NCBI GenBank assembly: GCA_017475485.1
Contig: JAFVFO010000066.1
Location: 1-51,486 of the forward strand
Source: Candidatus Gastranaerophilales bacterium
GTDB lineage: Bacteria > Cyanobacteriota > Vampirovibrionia > Gastranaerophilales > Gastranaerophilaceae
Direction: 5' to 3'
Length of the DNA stretch: 51,486 nt
In this document: one piece after another, positions 18,601 through 25,912 of the stretch
Layout: each line of letters begins with the position of its first letter
Numbering within the stretch: position 1 is the stretch's first letter
Position numbers and translations under genes: made by a program
Notes under the pieces: generated by a model
Database searches by the model: none
What the model was told of the DNA's origin: nothing
What the model saw: the letters and a program-made list of their open reading frames with translations, nothing else

Positions 18601-18691
18601 AAATTTCTCCCTGCGACATTGATGATTTGGCATACAGACCCTTGATGGCTTGTGTGAGCTGGTCTAATCTGATTTCTATACTATCTACCAT
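15659..18691 (-). CDS. Long coiled-coil protein, first gene of the helicase/nuclease operon
   Basis: Protein of 1010 aa, nearly all helical heptad repeats with recurring patterns such as LSSNITNAQDTIRNLSTNVE and LQEPIERALEELKDKN. There is no signal peptide, membrane helix or Walker motif, so it is not an SMC/SbcC ATPase. A short distinct N-terminal region (residues 1-70) precedes the coils. The closest look-alikes are generic apolipoprotein-, MCP- or phage-tail-like coiled coils, so I assign no function. It ends four bases before the helicase start, implying one transcript with the helicase and nuclease. It could be a scaffold or DNA-end tether for them, or merely share regulation. Confidence 0.75.
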   Translation of the reverse strand: MVDSIEIRLDQLTQAIKGLYAKSSMSQGEIYNALTSLSQRYENLTNVSSEKIAATLINEFRKTIDSKYGQTNQFLKDLENSLKAFLQTQQAQNPKTAAEITRLLNDTANIYSKLNSQDLALQKIFDSVEIQRNNPQNTEELTKLSENFRTFSQGFENITMTLNKNFADFLSQLRENSTKDEFSNLTSEINTISGNVNSIISAITVIDSKYRDLSGLVASVQQRDNLFNDALSEVKHLTTTIETIKETIKSIDSRPEIEALSSDIKSQIENVKYEIQKVINTSNSDNEFKTELYNLSGNVSGIQNNVASLSSNITNAQDTIRNLSTNVEGLENEVKNVRNLINDEILYKSRQNDNEFHHYLNSTKEEIKTLLVGLTAFKKDLTAINEGNIKVLQEPIERALEELKDKNIGKTLRELSDGLRDVTLEIQSSVQNMQNSLTDMNATSSMQILTQISEAIPTIADKLEIFRTHVVTENSANLGEIKTSFSQTIAEFKENLQKGIEKIQEDTKTINIETTDTLKVDLQRLSDSITDNVESVNDRIQKEFSDFKGEFSEFSIKQNDNVEKLQDKLAMLEVGLDNLTQETIEKVSDTININSAHSQDVLNEIKSDILEGIANNDRSTKNSITQFELKIDKLLDSYIGADLDNIVERKSLRETIIDIEAKVDRSNLQQIHNAKELLEEIQATTQNLNTKITAIEESKNIATIIGAITKISDRLQGIETFNTNFEDELKRLQEQTDQKLKDNIQKISTLIEKTPKEDNTNKENPELNNLSNKVSEYLSNFEFLKSNISQEIKENLASEFNKVEQLIKKISSQDEKSNYSYTLEDVESDIANLRIAVDKSSSNSDEIKNIFEKVIELRTVGLENVKLNRDVETQISHLQGWIKDTVSKIDSMQERIDDLQSTGFEDIKTRLVQSEKSKLNSVEFAGRVENTLKLMIKNSRMQDEKMLELSKKMDLLTQAQAEGFNPNQFIDIFYDNMTQTKMLSNRVEIIEDKINSIQNAVEKLLSYVEQ

Positions 18692-18767
18692 TATTTGCTT
18701 TTTCCTATTGTCCCCATAGATTTATTCTAACAAAAAACCCTATATTTGCACTATTTTGTAAATTTTA

Positions 18768-20552
18768 TTAATAACTTGTTACCTTAAAAGCACTTGTTTT
18801 TAATACATCACGATATTGATTGTTTAAATGTGCCCAATCAAACAACACAATTCCGTCAATATGCAGTTTTCTTGCTATATGAATTTGTTTTAATAAATCT
18901 TCAGGGTCGGATTCAATAAATCCTGCAAAGAGTCCGGGGTATATTTTGGTAGCTGAATGAGTTTTTTTCTTAATTTCTTCAAGCATAGATTTTGCAAGTT
19001 CATCATCACCCGTTAATATTAACGGTGTAAATGCGTTAATATAATTGTTTTCAGACCAATCCAGCCAATCTTGAAATTTTGTTTTCAGGCTTGTTTTGTA
19101 ATCGGGAAAAATTACCGCAGAGAAAACGATATTTCTGTTTTTTAATAATTCCGATACTCTTCTTACATAATCAGTGATTTTAGAACTTCTGTATTCGCAC
19201 CATTTATCCCATAAATCGCTGCTGCGCTCAAGTTCTATCGGGTCAACTTCATATAAAGATAAAAATTCATTCCTTGCATATTGAGTATAACCCCATTGAT
19301 TTGAATAGTTTTCTTTTACTATGTTGGGATATCTGACATAATCTATGTTAAGCCCGTCAATATTATAGCTTGCAGATAATTCACTTATTAATTTTATTAA
19401 AAAATCAACTACTTCAGGGTTAGCAGGGTCTAAAAAATAGCCGTTATGTTCTTGAGGATGGGACACCCAGCCCATATAATCCGCTTTTTGGCGGGTTCTG
19501 TTCATCCAAAGAGGTTTTTGGGCAAGAATTGACTTGGAATTTGTTTCGGGGGATTTATTTCCTACATAAAAACTTTCAAACCAGCAGTGCACCTTGATAT
19601 TTCTTTTGTGCGCTTCTTGTATCCAAAGTGCAAGAATATCGGTGTTTTTGAATTCGGGGTTTTGCATTTCAAACCCGTAATTTTTCATAACATAAGAAGG
19701 GAAAATGGTTCTTCCATGGTAAAAAGTTTCAATAAATACGTTATTTACCCCTGTTGCTTTGATTTCATCAAGTGTTTTTTGAATATCTGAAATATTTTTA
19801 CTGTTTGGCCTAATCCACACACCTTTTAATTCATCTTTTATATAAGGCAGAGTGTATCGAAATGCAATAGATGCTTCATCAATTGCTTCTTTTGCGCAAT
19901 TTAGGGCAAGGTCTGAATTGTCTTTTTTAGATTTTTTATATTTTTGTTTAGCTTTTTTTAAATGAGTATAAACCAACTTATCTTCGCGCCCTTGAGCATC
20001 ATATTTTGTAGAAATAAGAATTTCCTGCACCTGTTTTATTTTGGCGCGCGCTTGGTATCTGCAGCTATCTACGGTTGTATAGGCTTTTATTGTTCTGTCG
20101 TAGATTTCTATTTTTGTTCCGATTTTAAGATTATCATTAATCCATTTTTTAGCGCTTCCATGTCCGGAAACAACATATCCGTCGCTTGGTATGGTTGAAT
20201 TTGCACCCGTTAAGGCAACAACTATGCCGTCTTTTATTATGGCTTCTTTGCCAAATTCATTTGTGCCGGTATTTTCCCCGAAGGCCCTTGTATATACAAC
20301 AAGCTGATTAGTACCGCGATAACCGGGATATGAATTTGTCGGGGTATCAATCGGGTAAATTGCGTTAATATTTCTTGAAGATTCTGAAATTATCCTGTCA
20401 TTTACAGGGTTTATGTTTATATTTTGTTCAATTTGTTTGTCGTCTGATTTTGAAAGATAGTAAATATCAAGATTTTGAACCTCAGCATACGCACTTGCTT
20501 TAGTAAAAATTAATAAAAATAAAACTATAGCTGTTATTTTAAAATGTTGCAA
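18768..20552 (-). CDS. Exported GH10-like (YddW/DUF187-type) glycosyl hydrolase
   Basis: Protein of 594 aa. It has a signal peptide (hydrophobic residues 6-20, cleavage probably after AYA). Residues about 60-190 form an N-terminal domain of unknown role. A TIM-barrel of the 'family 10 glycosylhydrolase-like' group follows from about 240: KGVWIRPNSKNI, VNNVFIETFYHGRTIFPS, HKRNIKVHCWFESF, YFLDPANPEVVDFL, IDGLNIDYVRYPN and a C-terminal HIDGIVLFDWAHL. Related proteins (YddW) are thought to act on peptidoglycan glycans. The start is TTG at 20550-20552 with GGGGA five bases upstream, giving a proper signal peptide. Catalysis is not proven by the motifs. Confidence 0.85.
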   Translation of the reverse strand: MQHFKITAIVLFLLIFTKASAYAEVQNLDIYYLSKSDDKQIEQNININPVNDRIISESSRNINAIYPIDTPTNSYPGYRGTNQLVVYTRAFGENTGTNEFGKEAIIKDGIVVALTGANSTIPSDGYVVSGHGSAKKWINDNLKIGTKIEIYDRTIKAYTTVDSCRYQARAKIKQVQEILISTKYDAQGREDKLVYTHLKKAKQKYKKSKKDNSDLALNCAKEAIDEASIAFRYTLPYIKDELKGVWIRPNSKNISDIQKTLDEIKATGVNNVFIETFYHGRTIFPSYVMKNYGFEMQNPEFKNTDILALWIQEAHKRNIKVHCWFESFYVGNKSPETNSKSILAQKPLWMNRTRQKADYMGWVSHPQEHNGYFLDPANPEVVDFLIKLISELSASYNIDGLNIDYVRYPNIVKENYSNQWGYTQYARNEFLSLYEVDPIELERSSDLWDKWCEYRSSKITDYVRRVSELLKNRNIVFSAVIFPDYKTSLKTKFQDWLDWSENNYINAFTPLILTGDDELAKSMLEEIKKKTHSATKIYPGLFAGFIESDPEDLLKQIHIARKLHIDGIVLFDWAHLNNQYRDVLKTSAFKVTSY

Positions 20553-20662
20553 AATATCCCCAATTATTGTTTAAAAAACACTCACAACAAAATTTTATAA
20601 TAAAAAAGGATATAAGCAAAATTTTGAACTTTATAAGGATATTAAAGAATTTAATAAAAAAT

Positions 20663-20696
20663 AAAAACCCTTCCATTGCTGAAAGGGGGCTTTAGT
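20663..20696 (-). terminator. Intrinsic terminator on the minus strand, possibly ending a small RNA
   Basis: On the minus strand CCCTTTC, an eight-base loop and GAAGGG precede TTTTTATTTTTTATT, a typical intrinsic terminator. No minus-strand gene lies immediately upstream, so it may end a short untranslated transcript starting near 20735. Confidence 0.5.
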
Positions 20697-20938
20697 TTAC
20701 TTTTGATATCCTCGGGTTTTACTTTTTACTCTCGTATATATAAAGTATATCGAAGTTATAAATTTGCTATATATTTTTGATTTTGCTTAATATTTTTTAA
20801 TAATATCCGCAAAAACACCGATATAGCTTGCTTTTCCAATTATTACAAAATATTAAGCAGCATATCAAAAAATAAAACTTGTCTTCATATTTCTTAACAT
20901 ACATGTTGAAAAGTAAAAAACATAGTGATATATTAAAG

Positions 20939-20963
20939 ATATACAAAGTATATCGCATACAAT
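20939..20963 (+). promoter_or_regulatory. Palindromic operator within the sigma-factor gene promoter
   Basis: GATATAC-AAA-GTATATC (20939-20955) is a perfect 7-bp inverted repeat ending two bases before the -10-like TACAAT (20958-20963), i.e. in the spacer of the core promoter. A repressor bound there would block transcription. A partly matching copy lies at about 20735-20752. Confidence 0.5.
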
Positions 20964-21012
20964 TTAAGTCAAGTAAAACAAAGTGTTCAAGGGTAGTTCA
21001 AGAGGTATTGTT

Positions 21013-21822
21013 ATGAAAAATTTTAAGTCTGTTTGTGTCATTTCGTCTGATTCGGAAATTGAATTAATTTTAAAAGCTCAAAAGGGCGATATTTATTCAC
21101 GCAATTTATTAATTGAAAAAAATCTTCCGTTAATTCAAAGAATTGCAACTAAATCTATTCAATCAACTTCCTTAACAAATAATGATTTAATTCAGGAAGG
21201 TATTTTTGGGCTTGTAACCGCAATTGAGAAATTCAACCCTGAAATCGGTGCAAAATTTTCAACTTATGCAAGCTGGTGGATAAAACAGGCGATGTTCAAA
21301 GCAATTTCAGAACAATCTTATGCGTATAATATTCCCGTTTATATACAAGAAACCCTTTCACGCTTCAAAAAAACAAAACAGCAAATGGAGCAAATCGAAC
21401 AAAAAGAAGTTTCAAAATCAGAAGTAGCAAGGAAATTAAATATGACAGAAGAAAAAATAAATACATTTTTAAATGCTTTTACAAAAACTCTCTCGATAGA
21501 ATCAGGTGCGAATTTGACTGATAACAAAGAACTAACTTTGGCTGAAATTATTGAAGATGAGAAGCAAAATGTTGAAAATTCAGTAATTGATTCTGAATTA
21601 AAAAAAGATATTAAAAAAGCATTAGAAAACTTAAAAGAAAAAGAAAAAAATGTTATTGTTTTACGTTTTGGCTTAGAAGACAAGCAAAAACAAACGCTGG
21701 AAGAAATCGGAAATTCTTACGGTGTTACAAAAGAATGTATAAGACAAATCGAAAAACGCGCATTGAATAAAATTGCGGGATTAGAAATTGCAAAAAACAG
21801 CTTAATTTCTTATATAAGATAG
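21013..21822 (+). CDS. RNA polymerase sigma-70 family factor
   Basis: Alternative primary-like sigma factor of 269 aa with regions 2, 3 and 4. Region 2 includes LPLIQRIATKS, NDLIQEGIFGLVTAIEKFNP and FSTYASWWIKQAM (region 2.3/2.4 for -10 recognition). Region 4 includes DIKKALENLKEKEKNVIVLRFGL and an HTH at QTLEEIGNSYGVTKECIRQIEKRALNKI. It lacks region 1.1, so it is a group 2/3-type factor rather than the housekeeping one. The ATG at 21013 has AGAGG seven bases upstream; the GTG at 20983 has none and is rejected. Upstream palindromes suggest dedicated regulation. Target genes are unknown. Confidence 0.92.
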   Translation: MKNFKSVCVISSDSEIELILKAQKGDIYSRNLLIEKNLPLIQRIATKSIQSTSLTNNDLIQEGIFGLVTAIEKFNPEIGAKFSTYASWWIKQAMFKAISEQSYAYNIPVYIQETLSRFKKTKQQMEQIEQKEVSKSEVARKLNMTEEKINTFLNAFTKTLSIESGANLTDNKELTLAEIIEDEKQNVENSVIDSELKKDIKKALENLKEKEKNVIVLRFGLEDKQKQTLEEIGNSYGVTKECIRQIEKRALNKIAGLEIAKNSLISYIR

Positions 21823-21946
21823 TAGTTTTGTTAATTTTGTATATTATTTGTTTTTTAGAAAATTGATTTTCTAAAACATATTGTATCAATCGATTAAACT
21901 GATGTAAATCTTTTTTTGCGCTACAATTATTTCAAAAGGAGATACC

Positions 21947-23203
21947 ATGAAGCCCGAAACAATTGTAGATGAAGCAGAAAATTCACTTCGCAACAGATTT
22001 TTAGAAATTGATAAAATTACTGAATATAACCAAAAAAAAGTGCTTGACGCATTTTATAAAAATAAAATCGGAGAAGAACATTTCTATACCGTTACAGGCT
22101 ATGGTCATGATGATATGGGTAGAGATGCCCTTGATAAAGTATTTGCGGAGGTTTTTAAAGCGGAAGCTGCGATTGTAAGACCCCATTTTGTTTCAGGTAC
22201 TCATACATTGGCCTGTGCGTTATTTGGGGTGTTGCATTATAATGACAGACTTGTATCTATTGCGGGTGAACCCTATGATACAATGCAGGAAGTAATCGGT
22301 TCGCGTGTTTGCGAGGATTTTGATACGACTTTAATAGGTCATGGGGTAAAATATACGGAAGTTCCCTTAAACGGCGAAGATGTTGACTATGAAAATATTG
22401 AAAAATATTTGCTTCCCGATACAAAAATGGTTCTGATTCAGCGCTCAAGAGGATATTCTCTTAGAAAACCGTTAAGTATAGCAGATATAGAGCGCATTAT
22501 TAAAATTGTTAAAAATAAAAATCCGCAAATATGCTGTTTTGTCGATAATTGTTACGGTGAATTTGTTGAAGCAAAAGAACCGATAGAAGTCGGTGCTGAT
22601 TTAATTGCGGGAAGCCTGATTAAAAACCCCGGAGGCGGTATTGTTGAAGCAGGCGGATATATTGCGGGTAAAAAGAAATATGTTGATATGGCTTCGCGCC
22701 GTTTAACCGCTCCCGGTATTGGTTCTGAAGGCGGTGCTATGCACAATCAAACCCGTGTTATGCTTCAAGGGTTTTTTATTGCGCCAAATGTTGTATCAGA
22801 CGCTCATAAGGGTGCGATTTTAGCTTCAAAAGTATTTGAGAATATGGGTTTTTCAACATTTCCCAAAAGCAATGATATAAGAACCGATTTAATTCAAACA
22901 ATTAAATTAAACAATTCACAGCAACAGCAGGCATTTTGTGCAATGATTCAAAAGTGTTCACCGGTTGAGAGCTATTTAACACCAATTCCCGATACGGTTC
23001 CGGGGTATGATTGCGACTTATTAATGGCAGGGGGCAGTTTTATTGAAGGTTCGACTATTGAGTTATCTGCAGACGGCCCTGTCAGAGAACCTTGGGCAAT
23101 ATATTTACAAGGCGGGTTAAATTATTTCCATGTAAAAATTGCTCTCAAGGGCATTGTTGAAAAATTGGCAACCTTATTGGATAATGATAAAAAAGTCGGC
23201 TGA
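21947..23203 (+). CDS. Methionine gamma-lyase family protein (YnbB / 'aluminium resistance protein' family)
   Basis: PLP enzyme of 418 aa in the Cys/Met-metabolism superfamily, similar to Bacillus YnbB. Motifs: VTGYGHDDMGRDALD near the N-terminus, IVRPHFVSGTHTLACALFGVL (cofactor phosphate pocket), CCFVDNCYGEFVE (PLP-ring Asp), and DLIAGSLIKNPGGG containing the Schiff-base Lys. Family members are assigned to C-S lysis but the physiological substrate is unsettled. The ATG has AAAGGAG upstream and a TACAAT -10 before it. The last 12 bases lie inside the predicted RNase P RNA. Confidence 0.93.
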   Translation: MKPETIVDEAENSLRNRFLEIDKITEYNQKKVLDAFYKNKIGEEHFYTVTGYGHDDMGRDALDKVFAEVFKAEAAIVRPHFVSGTHTLACALFGVLHYNDRLVSIAGEPYDTMQEVIGSRVCEDFDTTLIGHGVKYTEVPLNGEDVDYENIEKYLLPDTKMVLIQRSRGYSLRKPLSIADIERIIKIVKNKNPQICCFVDNCYGEFVEAKEPIEVGADLIAGSLIKNPGGGIVEAGGYIAGKKKYVDMASRRLTAPGIGSEGGAMHNQTRVMLQGFFIAPNVVSDAHKGAILASKVFENMGFSTFPKSNDIRTDLIQTIKLNNSQQQQAFCAMIQKCSPVESYLTPIPDTVPGYDCDLLMAGGSFIEGSTIELSADGPVREPWAIYLQGGLNYFHVKIALKGIVEKLATLLDNDKKVG

Positions 23204-23650
23204 TAATCGCGCAAAAACTCGTTTTTGTGAGGAAAGTCCGGGCAGTCTAAATAGCAGATTTGCTTGGGAAACCCAAGTGCCCGCGAGGGTGAGGACAGTG
23301 CCACAGAAAAACAGGTTGTTATGCGAAGCCGAATTTGCCGATATGATGAATATCGGCAAATCGGCGAAGACATTTAATAGGCGACGTAGGATGTTGAGGC
23401 TATCGAGCGACTTAGCGAGATAAAGCCGAAACACCCACAGGAGCTATTGATGTAAAATATAACATAAAGTGCAACGGCGGAGTAAAAGCCCACCGCTTAA
23501 ATCGTGAGATTTAAGGCAAGGTAAACCCCGATTGACTGCAAGTTTAAATTTGCAAGAAGGTGCTATTTCCGCTTCCTTTTGGAAGATTGCAAGATAAAAC
23601 GCGCAAGATAGATGATTATCTAATACAGAACCCGGCTTATAGGCGACTTT
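23192..23650 (+). ncRNA. rnpB: RNase P RNA, bacterial type A
   Basis: Catalytic RNA that trims tRNA 5' leaders. Conserved blocks: GAGGAAAGTCCGGGC (23229-23243), GGACAGTGCCACAGAAA (starting near 23293), GGCGGAGTAAAAGCCCACCG (near 23475) and ACAGAACCCGGCTTAT (23625-23640). The closing helix P1 is AAAGTCG (23192-23198) with CGACTTT (23644-23650); GATAATC near 23202 pairs with GATTATC near 23613 as P2. A hairpin CCGATATgatgaATATCGG fits an expanded peripheral helix. The 5' end overlaps the stop codon of the upstream gene. It is followed directly by an intrinsic terminator. Exact processed ends are approximate. Confidence 0.95.
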
Positions 23651-23683
23651 CTGCCCCTTTGTTACCAATAGGGGCAGTTTTTT
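23651..23683 (+). terminator. Terminator of rnpB
   Basis: CTGCCCC (23651-23657) pairs with GGGGCAG (23671-23677) and is followed by six Ts: a canonical intrinsic terminator placed immediately after RNase P helix P1. Confidence 0.9.
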
Positions 23684-23702
23684 ATTTATATTAATTTGCA
23701 CT

Positions 23703-23746
23703 AAAAAAAGCGGGCTTAACCCCTGAACCTGGGTCCCGCTTTTTTT
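23703..23746 (-). terminator. Bidirectional terminator downstream of the 53-aa protein gene
   Basis: Seven As plus GCGGG (23703-23714) pair with CCCGC plus seven Ts (23735-23746), with an inner ACCC/GGGT helix. It works in either direction. rnpB already has its own terminator, so this one probably serves the minus-strand small gene that ends at 23778. Confidence 0.85.
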
Positions 23747-23777
23747 GGGGTAAACCCCAACTAAACTTGATGACTTT

Positions 23778-23939
23778 TTAAACTAGCCCTAATACTTTTT
23801 TGTACCAACCGAAGGTTTCCAATTCAAGGCCGTTGAATGTAGTTCTAAGGCATTGTTTTTTCAAATAGTGTTGGAATTCTTCATTGAATTTAGACTTCAC
23901 GGTGCTTTGCGCCTGTGGTTTTTGAGTAGAGAGTGACAT
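23778..23939 (-). CDS. Unrecognised 53-aa protein with strong expression signals
   Basis: Protein reading MSLSTQKPQAQSTVKSKFNE and onward, ending TFGWYKKVLGLV. It has no signal peptide or membrane helix; the N-terminus is polar and the C-terminal half contains hydrophobic and aromatic positions that could form a small helical fold. A consensus AGGAGG lies five bases before the ATG. An extended -10 promoter lies about 50 bases upstream and a terminator about 30 bases downstream. These signals make it a very likely real, well-expressed single gene. I do not recognise the family. Confidence 0.8.
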   Translation of the reverse strand: MSLSTQKPQAQSTVKSKFNEEFQHYLKKQCLRTTFNGLELETFGWYKKVLGLV

Positions 23940-23988
23940 AAGAACCTCCTAGCAAGATAATACAACTAACAACTTGAACTTTTGACTT

Positions 23989-23997
23989 ATTATAGCA
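23989..23997 (-). promoter_or_regulatory. Extended -10 promoter of the 53-aa protein gene
   Basis: On the minus strand TGC-TATAAT is a perfect extended -10, predicting a 40-45 nt leader that carries AGGAGG. No clear -35 is seen, as expected for an extended -10 promoter. Confidence 0.6.
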
Positions 23998-24196
23998 CAA
24001 AATCTAATTTATGTAATCATGAATTTGAAAAAATAGCCCATAAAGACTAGGAAAACTAAGCCACATCTAACTTTTACACTTGTAACAAATATAAACTTTT
24101 ATTAAGAATGTAAAGTTCTTGTAATACATGGGTTTTAGGCAAGTTTTTTTATTTTTGCACTTTGTATTATAGCAAACTTGACAAAAGAAAAAAACC

Positions 24197-24331
24197 ATGA
24201 AAATATCGCCAATTAATTTTAATAATCATAAAATTTATAAACCTCAAAATAATCTCAAAAATAATATAAATAAAACCTCTTTAACTATGCCTAATTACAA
24301 GTTTTATTAGTCTTTTTACGGCGGATACAGT
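24197..24331 (+). other. In-frame upstream segment of the next gene, cut off by a TAG stop
   Basis: An ATG at 24197 opens 37 codons (MKISPINFNNHKIYKPQNN and onward, to MPNYKFY), then TAG at 24308-24310. The same frame then continues SFYGGYS directly into the ATG at 24332. The low-complexity Asn-rich start resembles N-terminal leaders of other orphan proteins in this lineage. The simplest view is that the original protein began at 24197 and a nonsense codon now separates the leader. A -10-like TATTATAG lies about 25 bases upstream of 24197. The rest of the gap, 23998-24196, is AT-rich and shows nothing else I recognise. Confidence 0.55.
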
Positions 24332-25912
24332 ATGGATTTGGCTGAAACATTTTCTAATTTAGCTCAAACTCAATATCCTAATTCTGATATTTATAGAAAT
24401 GTTCAAACGGAAATTAACGGTGAAAATAGCGATAAAACTTTGTATGATATACATTTTGAAAAATATAAAAAACTTCTTGATTGTTATTCCCTGCAGCAGT
24501 TAAAATCCGAAGAATTTAAACAAGAATTTCCCGAATTGCAAGGCGTAATATCCGAAAAAGAAGTTGACGCCATGAAGGGCAGTTTTATTGACGATTACAG
24601 AAGCGGACAGTATGAAATTTTTAATAATGATGAAGATTTAACTTTGCAATTAATAAAATTATATTGGGGGCAAGGGTTTTCTTTGAGTGATTTATCAAAA
24701 TATATTGCACAAAATTCCTCTGATAATAAACCTGTCAACCTTTATTATACAATGAAAAAGCTCAATATACCCATGATGAATTCAAAGTATGCCTCTGTTT
24801 TAAAATTGTCAAATAAAGAATACAATGAAAAATTCAGCTCTGAATTATCCATAAAATTAAAAGAAGCGCGTGAAATAAAAGCGCAAAAAAAAGAAGGCGA
24901 AGCAGTTGTTATTCCGAGGGGAGAATTGTCCCAAGCGCATAAACAGCATATTTCGGAAGGATTAAAAAAGCATTTTCAAGAACATCCCGAAAAATTGCTT
25001 GAAATGTCTGAAAGGCAAAAAAAATTCTACGAAGAAAATCCTAAATATAAAGAAGAATTATCTATAGTAATGAATTATGCCTGGAATAAAACGCAGGAAG
25101 GAAAAAGTGTTGCTAAACACCTTTCAAAATTTTTGAAAAAATTCTACAGCCTAAGAGTAGAACCTCAGCAAATTGCCAAACAAATACACACTATACAAAG
25201 TTCCGCACTAAAAGATTTTTGGGATAAAAACAAATGGGCAAAAACCCAATTTTCAATAGCTGCTGCAAAAGGCTGGGAATATCTTAGATTAAACCCAATA
25301 CAGGATGTTAAAGAAACAAAAAACCAAAATCCCGTAATTAATTTTATTCCGACAGCTTTAAGAGAGGAAATTATTGCTTGGGCAAAAAAGAAAGGATATA
25401 GAATTCCTATAATACCAATCGGAAGCGCAACTTTATATAAACAAGACAGTAAAGATTTTCCAAAAGATGATTCTCAGGCACAGCTGGCCCAAAAAATTCT
25501 TAACGGCGCTTATAGTACTTTTAAAGAAAAGGTTAATCTCAGTGTAACTGCAAAATCAGTTGCAATAATAAGCATTGAAAACGATTTAAAATATAGGCAT
25601 GAAAATTTGCCTGATTCCATAAAAAATAATGAAGATAAAATTGACGCTTTTGCAATTTGCCTTAAGGCATTTTCCGTTAAAACTCCTTTATATGATGAAC
25701 AAATAGTGAACGGCGTAAGAATGAAAGTCCCAAAACCGAATATAGACGTTGATTATATAGACGGCATTTTATTAAATTTTGCAGAAACCTTATGCAAAAT
25801 AGGCTGTTCTGAGATGATTGATTATATAAATGCTAAAATTGATGAAGCATACGAAGAAGTTTTAAAAGATAAAAATCATGCGGGTAATTTTGAAAGATTT
25901 TTAGCTTTTTAG
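24332..25912 (+). CDS. Orphan protein with DNA-binding-like modules
   Basis: Protein of 526 aa with no signal peptide. Residues about 90-145 (LIKLYWGQGFSLSDLSKYIA then VNLYYTMKKLNIPM) look like a helix-turn-helix of the kind in phage and homing-endonuclease regulators. Residues about 198-245 (LSQAHKQHISEGLKKHF, HPEKLLEMSERQKKFYEENP) resemble NUMOD3 nuclease-associated DNA-binding repeats. I see no nuclease active site. The C-terminal 150 residues are unassigned. The only start after the in-frame TAG is ATG 24332, which has only a weak ribosome site. The 3' end overlaps rfbA tail-to-tail by four bases. Confidence 0.7.
   Translation: MDLAETFSNLAQTQYPNSDIYRNVQTEINGENSDKTLYDIHFEKYKKLLDCYSLQQLKSEEFKQEFPELQGVISEKEVDAMKGSFIDDYRSGQYEIFNNDEDLTLQLIKLYWGQGFSLSDLSKYIAQNSSDNKPVNLYYTMKKLNIPMMNSKYASVLKLSNKEYNEKFSSELSIKLKEAREIKAQKKEGEAVVIPRGELSQAHKQHISEGLKKHFQEHPEKLLEMSERQKKFYEENPKYKEELSIVMNYAWNKTQEGKSVAKHLSKFLKKFYSLRVEPQQIAKQIHTIQSSALKDFWDKNKWAKTQFSIAAAKGWEYLRLNPIQDVKETKNQNPVINFIPTALREEIIAWAKKKGYRIPIIPIGSATLYKQDSKDFPKDDSQAQLAQKILNGAYSTFKEKVNLSVTAKSVAIISIENDLKYRHENLPDSIKNNEDKIDAFAICLKAFSVKTPLYDEQIVNGVRMKVPKPNIDVDYIDGILLNFAETLCKIGCSEMIDYINAKIDEAYEEVLKDKNHAGNFERFLAF

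Larger units (their letters stand above)
20553..21012. other. Intergenic region between the GH10-like and sigma-factor genes
   Basis: No convincing coding frame. It holds a minus-strand hairpin with a T-run (20669-20695), two copies of AAAGTATATCG (20742-20752 and 20945-20955), the second inside a perfect palindrome, and the presumed sigma-gene promoter (TACAAT at 20958-20963). The middle (about 20760-20930) is AT-rich with nothing I can name. Confidence 0.6.

Noticed and set aside
20983-21012. GTG start adding 10 residues to the sigma factor
   Set aside because: AGAGG is correctly spaced for the ATG at 21013 and lies inside the extra segment.
23122-23701. Several 80-90 codon frames across rnpB
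   Set aside because: They overlay the structured RNase P RNA, whose conserved blocks and terminator explain the sequence.
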